A DNA stretch of 12,917 nt from Physocladia obscura (Eukaryota > Chytridiomycota > Chytridiomycetes > Chytridiales > Chytriomycetaceae): contig JADGJH010000217.1 of assembly GCA_027596945.1 (NCBI GenBank), positions 1 through 12,917 of the forward strand. Direction: 5' to 3'. The translations under genes and the position numbers were made by a program. This document shows positions 7,855-12,917 of this stretch, piece after piece (the stretch's first letter is position 1; each line of letters opens with the position of its first letter). Below the pieces are notes generated by a model, which was not told where the DNA came from, did no database searches, and worked only from the letters and a program-made list of their open reading frames with translations.

Positions 7855-8433
7855 ATATCTATAACTCAAAACAAACTGTGCAGAAAGGAGTAGGAAAGAA
7901 ACGCGCACGACCAGATTTACCTACCGATCTCGTGCCTTCACACAAACTTCAAAATATGTTTTGTGATTCAGCCGAAATTTGATTTAAAAAAGCACTAAAG
8001 ATCCATCAAGAAACGAACTGCGCAAGAGTTTTCAGCCATTGCTATACTGTGAATAGTCGTTAATACCTTTCAAATTTTAGTTTAGCAATAATTGTTAAAC
8101 CGGATGTAGAAAATTAAATTAAATTGTGCAAAGCTGGCGGTATTCAGCTGTTATGTTACAAACTGAAATTTTCCATTCCATTATTAGCGTATATTACTAA
8201 TAATTATTATGATTTGTGTCAAACCTCACACACAAGAACCGGATTTGAATTTGCTGACGTTGGATAACCCATTAAAAAACTTTCAAAACTTGTGAAACCT
8301 TTTTGCCAATGGCATTGAAAAGGTTTACCAAAGAGGACAAGAAGCGAAAGAATTTATTTTGTTCCTTTAGTAATTTGGAACAGGGCGATTTTGCAGTCAC
8401 TCAACAATGGAACAAATCTATTGATCATCTATT
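7855..8433. other. Spacer with two short coding-like fragments
   Basis: No complete gene is supported. On the plus strand, a 40-codon frame from 7860 to a TGA at 7980-7982 contains VGKKRARPDLPTDLVPSHKL. Another open stretch runs from 8276 to a TAA at 8435-8437, with ATG at 8309, and contains SNLEQGDFAVTQQWNKSIDH. The second resembles retrotransposon Gag segments of the form L-x-QG-x-x-(S/A)VT-x-x-W. Between them the sequence is AT-rich with stops in all frames. These may be gene or retroelement relics, or one small gene with unrecognised introns. The second overlaps the end of the minus-strand gene by 4 bp. Confidence 0.3.
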
Positions 8434-9158
8434 CTAAAACAAGAAAGTACCAAAAAAAAAAATGAAAGAAAATACGACATTATAAGGAGAGGTAGCAGAC
8501 GAAGCTGTTGTTGTGGAGCTGAGAGTAACAGTGTAGGTAACTTTTTGGGTTGTAAAAGTCCCAATTGCTGCCAAAGATTTCGAAGACGATTTGGCAGTGG
8601 TTGAAGAAGATTCCGGGACATCTGTTGTTGTAGTTGAGTCATCAACGGACGAAGATGCGAGCAGAACAGATGAAGAGGCAGCCACTGGGGATGGCGAAGG
8701 AGAGGGAGAAGGCGAAGGGACGAATGACGGCGGAGGAGACGGTGCAGCGGTCGAAACAACGGCCGGACATTGGGCCCGCAAGTCGTAAGTTGCCTGCATC
8801 CAAGGAAAAATTGAACCATTTGCACTGTTATGGATAAATTAGCACTTAGTAAGCCCAACAATCGTTTTTGAAAAGTTTAACATACGCACCAGTCCACACT
8901 TGTAGCTTGAGTAATTGCATCAGTGTCTTGGACACAAAAACAACCCTCTGGGTCTGTGGTGGTCCAGCAGGAAAGGAGGTTTAAGTACGTCAGCAAGGCA
9001 TTGGTGCATGCTTGCGATTTCCCTTGCAAGTCCGGGTCCGTGTAAAGTAACCAATTAATGTAGGCTGGTGTTGTTGGTTCTGGAAAGTTACTCTGGCTTG
9101 TCACCATTGTTGCGACCGCAAGAATCGTGATTGCCAACACTGCCGCTATAAATTGCAT
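8434..9158 (-). CDS. Secreted Cys-rich, Ser/Thr/Pro-rich protein with GPI-like tail, two exons
   Basis: Exons 9158-8886 (91 codons) and 8793-8434 join in phase 0 across a 92-nt intron, giving 210 aa. Residues 1-21 form a hydrophobic signal peptide ending near TMVTS-QS. The mature N-terminal domain holds six cysteines (51, 64, 73, 75, 91, 100) with a C-x-C pair (GCFC), a spacing that loosely recalls CFEM-like fungal surface domains, which usually have eight. After Cys100 comes a Pro/Ser stretch with a run of SP dipeptides, then Ser/Thr-rich sequence likely to be O-glycosylated. The last 16 residues (from about 195) are strongly hydrophobic, preceded by small residues SSATS, matching a GPI-anchor signal. 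I infer a small cell-wall or plasma-membrane surface protein; its function is unknown. The start is the only in-frame ATG before the signal peptide. Confidence 0.8.
8794..8885 (-). other. Intron of the GPI-like surface protein gene
   Basis: On the minus strand the donor is GTATGT and the acceptor is GGATGCAG, phase 0, 92 nt. Splicing removes an in-frame TAA just after the donor and adds the sixth cysteine and the anchor tail to the signal-peptide exon. Confidence 0.85.
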
Positions 9159-9373
9159 GATGATTTCGAAGCAAACTGTAAGCCTTCAAAAAAAAACAAT
9201 AATAATAAAAACCCCTTCTTTGTTTTGACGTTGAAGATAAAACAATAAAAGAAAAAATCTTGTCCATTTTCCACCCATTGTTCCCTTGTTCGAAAACAAA
9301 TCCAATCAAAATCTTTGTTAATGAAACCAAAGACAGAGAAAGAAAATTAAGCATCGAACAGCCAAACGATACG
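9159..9373. promoter_or_regulatory. Shared divergent promoter region
   Basis: 215 bp separate the start codons of the minus-strand surface protein gene and the plus-strand disordered protein gene, so both promoters must lie here or extend into the genes. No convincing TATA box is placed for either. The region contains short A-rich runs and ATAAT repeats (9197-9210). Confidence 0.5.
9321..9350 (+). promoter_or_regulatory. Upstream ORF of 9 codons
   Basis: An ATG at 9321 opens a frame of nine codons ending at TAA 9348-9350, 23 bp before the ATG chosen for the 812-aa protein and out of frame with it. If the transcript starts upstream of 9321, this small ORF could reduce or regulate translation of the main frame. 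The transcript start is unknown. Confidence 0.4.
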
Positions 9374-11860
9374 ATGGAATTTATTCTCGAAGCATGTGAG
9401 CGCGTATCTAGCCCACAGCATCTTGCACTTCCATGGGATGATAATATCACAACTGGCGTTTCTCAATCTCACCAAATCGACGCGCTTCTTGCAGAAACTC
9501 ATCCTGACGAGTCAGAAGCAACCACATCTACAAGTACGCTTTATTATCAACCCTCAATCACGCCATTTCAGCTGCCCCAAACAAATCATGTTTCTGCAGC
9601 CCAAACGCGATCAAGACACAAAAAACAGAAACTCCCGTGGTCGTCGCAAGCACCAATACAGCAAAAGCAACAGCATGCGCAAAAAAATCAAATCCGCCTC
9701 AAGTCACAAACTGTGGCTACAAGTGCACCGAAAACCAAAGTTTCAATATCCTTCAAAAATATTGCGGCAGGAATTACCCGAGACAACTATATTCCCAAGC
9801 AATTTACACATCAGTCTCATCCGTCTCGTTCTGATATTGATAATGAAATCTACATGCCAAATGCGCGCGGCGGTATTAGTGCAGTTAAAAAGGATGGTTT
9901 AAATCCGGAGCAAATGGATCCACATGAGAAAAATGCCGAAGAGCAGGAAAGGCTTGCCAAACGATTACAATTAAACCGCAAGCTGAAACAAAAAATTTTA
10001 GAGAAACGCCCGGAGTGGGCTGTAGCGAGCACATTTTCTATTGGGGATGTGAACTTTGACGATAAAAGTTATGACGATGGTCAAAATGATCAACTGTTTG
10101 ACAGAAATGATTTAGATATGCCTCCAAACCAGTTTTTACACACACCAATTTCAGCAGTTTCTGGGATATCGGAGGAAAATAAATATACTGTAACAAAGAA
10201 TAATACACGCACAAAAAAAGATAAAAAGACGAGGGTAAGATTCAGCTGTTATTATTATTATTACTAACATATTACATGGCAGAGTAAGAGTGAAAAGCCA
10301 TCATATACCGAAGATATAAATCAAGTAACCAGCCCCATTAACGATATTTCATTCAACTCTTCTGAATCTGAACAGCAAGCTCGTGTCGCACAGTCTCATA
10401 TAGAAAATACCAGCCAAGAAAAGCCGTCTGATTCATTTTTGCATTACTCCGCTAACTCATCATCTGGTCTCCCTTACGGTTACCAAATGCTATATCTTCC
10501 TGTGCAAGTTCCAATGTCACCTAATGATCCGTTTTTCTCCCCAGTCTCTGATTTAACATCACCAGTTGCTGTGTCGTCAAAAGGTGGCGTGAAACGCGAA
10601 AATTCAGAGTTGAATACTCAACAACCTACACCGCCATCTATAGGCCCGAAAAACTCGCAAAGTTTAAGCACTCATCCAAATACACTGTCAACTCAAGCAC
10701 TAAGTTTTACATCTTTGTTTCATCCAACATTACAAAGCCAATTGAGCAATTCACAGCTTTTAACTCAACTTGGATTCAGTTTATCAAGTCCCTCATTGGG
10801 AAATTGGGGAGGATTTGGCGGACTGAATGTTGACAGTGTGGCCAATACAAGTCCTGTTATTGGCGTGTTTGTGCCGTCCACAAATGTTTCTCAACAATCG
10901 CCAAAACACCTGCCGCAAGAACAAAAACCGCATGATTCTAGTGCAAATAATTTTCAGAATCATCAGGCATCAAATGCCAACGATTCTATTGGAAATTCTT
11001 CAAAAAATGTAACATGTGATACAGGAAAAAAAGAAACAAATCAGTGGTGTCCACAAACATTTTATCAACTAGCATTCATGCAACAAAAACAACTTCAACT
11101 AATGGCCCAACAGCACAGCATGGCAGCCAAAATAAATCAAGAACAGCAAAATGCAAGTGGAAGCGGGGCTTTCAATCAACACCCAGAAACTTTGCTCAAG
11201 AGCGCAAGCCTTTCTTTTCTGTTTCCAATATCAAATGCGTCTCTTTCTGTGCCTCATCAAAACCAAGGAGAGGCCGATTTAGTCCAAAAAAATGCCACAA
11301 AGAGAAAAGAATTTGAAGAAGATACCAAAAATGAGAACTCTAATCAAGAAACCATGACAGGAGCTGCTGTAGCAATAACAAAAACACACAGCCCACTATT
11401 TATTCAGCTTCAACCTGAACAAGTGACTCAACTTCAACAACAACAAGAGCAATTTCTTAAGGATCAGTGGAATACTGCTTCATTTGAAGCAGCCAAGCAA
11501 ATAATGACACCAATACTGTCTTTCGGCTCTCCAGATTGGATTCAAGGAGCCGCTGGAGCAACAGCAACTTCCACCAATGCAAATACTTGGGGATTTGGTG
11601 TGATTGCAAATGTTCCTCTCCCTACAGGTAGTCCTTCAAATGAAATAACTGGTGCTTTCATACCATTTAAAGGCAGTTCGAATTTGACTCTAGTGCCTGA
11701 TTTGGCAGAACAGAAAACTTCACTCTTAATTCCGATTCAAAAGCAATTGAGTGGGGTTTTGTTGGGAATCTCCAGCGCTGGAATCGGTGGCGACAAGGAG
11801 AAGTATTCCCTGCAAGACAGAGAAACAAAATTTTCTCCAAAACTTTTTGGTCTTAACTGA
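9374..11860 (+). CDS. Gln/Asn/Ser-rich, largely disordered protein, 812 aa, two exons
   Basis: Exons 9374-10234 (287 codons) and 10283-11860 join in phase 0 to give 812 aa. The ATG at 9374 is the first in frame; the frame is open further upstream but without ATG. I do not recognise the family. A basic Lys/Gln patch lies at about 80-109. A charged segment at about 190-212 (EEQERLAKRLQLNRKLKQKI, ending in RPEW) is the best candidate for an ordered helix. The rest is low complexity: Ser/Pro/Asn-rich stretches, hydrophobic-Ser patches such as LLTQLGFSLSSPSLGNWGGF, and Gln-rich helices at about 546-576 and 663-680. No zinc finger, homeodomain or catalytic motif is visible. The composition resembles fungal transcriptional co-regulators or RNA-granule proteins, but that is only a composition argument. 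It is divergent from the surface-protein gene and convergent with the dehydrogenase gene. Confidence 0.75.
10235..10282 (+). other. Intron with perfect TACTAAC branch point
   Basis: 48 nt with donor GTAAGA, branch point TACTAAC at 10262-10268 and acceptor GGCAG. The donor is phase 0 and removal continues the frame directly. This is a textbook fungal intron and a strong clue to a fungal genome. Confidence 0.93.
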
Positions 11861-11924
11861 TTTTAATTGTTTCTTAACAAAGTAGTATTTTCGTTTCAAT
11901 TTAAAACAAAAAAAAAAAGCATTT

Positions 11925-12860
11925 CTATTTTTCAGAATTATCATTCAACCACTTATAAATGCTGGAAAAATCCTTGATCTTATATTCTTTCTGAGTGGAA
12001 ACTTGATTATAAATCTGATGCGCAACTGCACCCAACGTAACAGTGCTTTTACTTTCATGCGCCGCACTCACAGCTAAACTCAAATCCTTGGCCATCAAAC
12101 TTGTTCCAAAACCGCCAGTATAATCACGCGACGCTGGCACATTCGGCAACACACCTGGACATGGGTTGTAAGTATCCGTTGACCATGATCGACCGCTACT
12201 CGTATTGATGATTCCAGCAAGCAATTTCGGGTCCATTCCCAACCTGACGCCGAGATTCATGGTTTCCGCCGCGGCAATCATGCTGATTCCGAGCATCATA
12301 TTGTTGCAGATTTTTGCCACCTGCCCGTTTCCTACAGTGCCGCAGTGGACAATATTTTTGCCCATATGGACAAAGAGAGTGTCTTTTGCGAGCGTGAAGG
12401 TTTCGATGGTTGGCGATCCGACCATAAATGTGAGAGTGCCAGCTTCTGCACCCAAAGTTCCTGCATTTTGCGTTTTAAAAAAAATAAATAAAAAGGAAAT
12501 AAAAAAAGAACTAAAAAATAAAAAAAAGAATCCAATAAAATAAAACCTCCAGAAACAGGCGCATCGAGCATAACTGCCCCAGCCTGTCCAGCAATTTCCG
12601 CAACATGTCTGCTTGTTGCAACGTCAATCGTTGAAGAGTCAATCAGTAACACATTTACGCGTCCATTGATTCCAGCCAAGAGCCCTTTAAAAGAAGAAAG
12701 TGATTACTCCTCAAGTTTCTATTTCACAACAAAACCAACCGTTTTTTTCATCGAGATAAACGCTACGAACATGAGGACCGGCTGGAAGCATTGTGACAAT
12801 AACATCGCATTCGGCCGCAACGTCTCGCGGGGTGGCAGCAACTGAAACATTTTTTGACAA
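11925..12860 (-). CDS. 3-hydroxyisobutyrate dehydrogenase, partial (5' end outside window)
   Basis: NAD-dependent oxidation of 3-hydroxyisobutyrate to methylmalonate semialdehyde, in mitochondrial valine breakdown. Minus-strand exons 12860-12740, 12684-12547 and 12460-11925 join in frame through introns of 55 and 86 nt. Visible family motifs are VIVTMLPAGPHVRSVYLDEK, LLIDSSTID, DAPVSGGTLGAEAGTLTFMV (substrate-binding region, spanning an exon junction), GTVGNGQVAKICNNMMLG (catalytic Lys in the family's GxGxxxKxxxN motif) and GFGTSLMAKDLSLA. The C-terminus is complete, ending LNDNSEK. The N-terminal Rossmann GxGxxG and mitochondrial leader lie upstream, beyond the window edge. The first exon's acceptor is uncertain: CTAG at 12864-12861, adding LSKNVS, fits family spacing better than TTTCAG at 12847-12842. 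The family also includes related beta-hydroxyacid dehydrogenases, but overall similarity favours this one. Its stop lies 64 bp from that of the convergent neighbour. Confidence 0.9.
12461..12546 (-). other. Intron of the 3-hydroxyisobutyrate dehydrogenase gene
   Basis: On the minus strand the donor is GTTTTA (a weak match) and the acceptor is AATGCAG, 86 nt, T-rich. Splicing splits a Gly codon and rebuilds the conserved DAPVSGGT motif exactly. Confidence 0.9.
12685..12739 (-). other. Upstream intron of the 3-hydroxyisobutyrate dehydrogenase gene
   Basis: On the minus strand the donor is GTTGGT and the acceptor is TTTAAAG, 55 nt. Splicing joins YLDEKN-G to LLAGINGRV, again splitting a Gly codon, in agreement with the family sequence. 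Confidence 0.85.
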
Positions 12861-12917
12861 CTAGATTTCACATGTAAAAATTAGAATTATCCAAAAACAC
12901 ATCCGAAAAAAACCAAA

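Noticed and set aside
8591..8837. Plus-strand frames with acidic or GEGE repeats
   Set aside because: They are the complement of the Ser/Pro-repeat stalk of the surface-protein gene; the minus strand has the signal peptide, intron and anchor tail.
9260..9373. Extension of the 812-aa protein upstream to 9260
   Set aside because: The extension would begin with TTG; the first in-frame ATG is at 9374, and eukaryotic initiation at TTG is unlikely.
12205..12543. Plus-strand 112-codon frame
   Set aside because: It is antisense to the conserved dehydrogenase exons and crosses their intron.
1..12917. tRNA or rRNA genes
   Set aside because: I saw no cloverleaf with a T-loop consensus and no rRNA-like conserved block on either strand by eye; a covariance-model scan was not possible.

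Overview
The window looks like nuclear DNA of a fungus, most likely an early-diverging (chytrid-like) one. It is AT-rich between genes and has short spliceosomal introns (48-92 nt) with GT...AG ends, one of them carrying a perfect TACTAAC branch point. It holds a fungal-type CofD/UPF0052 protein, a secreted Cys-rich protein with a GPI-like tail and a mitochondrial-type 3-hydroxyisobutyrate dehydrogenase. The lineage is inferred; no marker gene settles it.

Layout. (1) 130-2535, plus strand: three-exon gene for a 744-aa CofD/YvcK-superfamily protein with two long low-complexity insertions. (2) 2751-7854: two nested DNA transposons. The outer one (2760-7845) has roughly 105-116 bp terminal inverted repeats and a probable 9-bp target duplication, resembling Mutator-like elements. 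A 3318-bp hAT element (3195-6512) sits inside it, with a perfect 8-bp duplication (GTTGATTC) and 11-bp perfect inverted ends. The hAT element carries, from left to right, an open spliced gene with a PB1-like segment, a broken SAM-like segment, a long decayed stretch, and a well-conserved hAT C-terminal dimerisation domain. The outer element keeps only fragmentary minus-strand reading frames. (3) 7855-8433: spacer with two short coding-like fragments of uncertain origin. (4) 8434-9158, minus strand: two-exon gene for a 210-aa secreted Cys-rich, Ser/Thr/Pro-rich protein with a GPI-like C-terminus. (5) 9374-11860, plus strand: two-exon gene for an 812-aa Gln/Asn/Ser-rich, mostly disordered protein, divergent from gene 4 across 215 bp. 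(6) 11925 to the window end, minus strand: the C-terminal three quarters of 3-hydroxyisobutyrate dehydrogenase (at least three exons), converging on gene 5 with 64 bp between the stop codons.

The host genes share no evident pathway. The most unusual part is the transposon nest, especially the open PB1-like gene and SAM-like remnant carried between the hAT ends. All domain calls come from reading motifs by eye; no database search was run.
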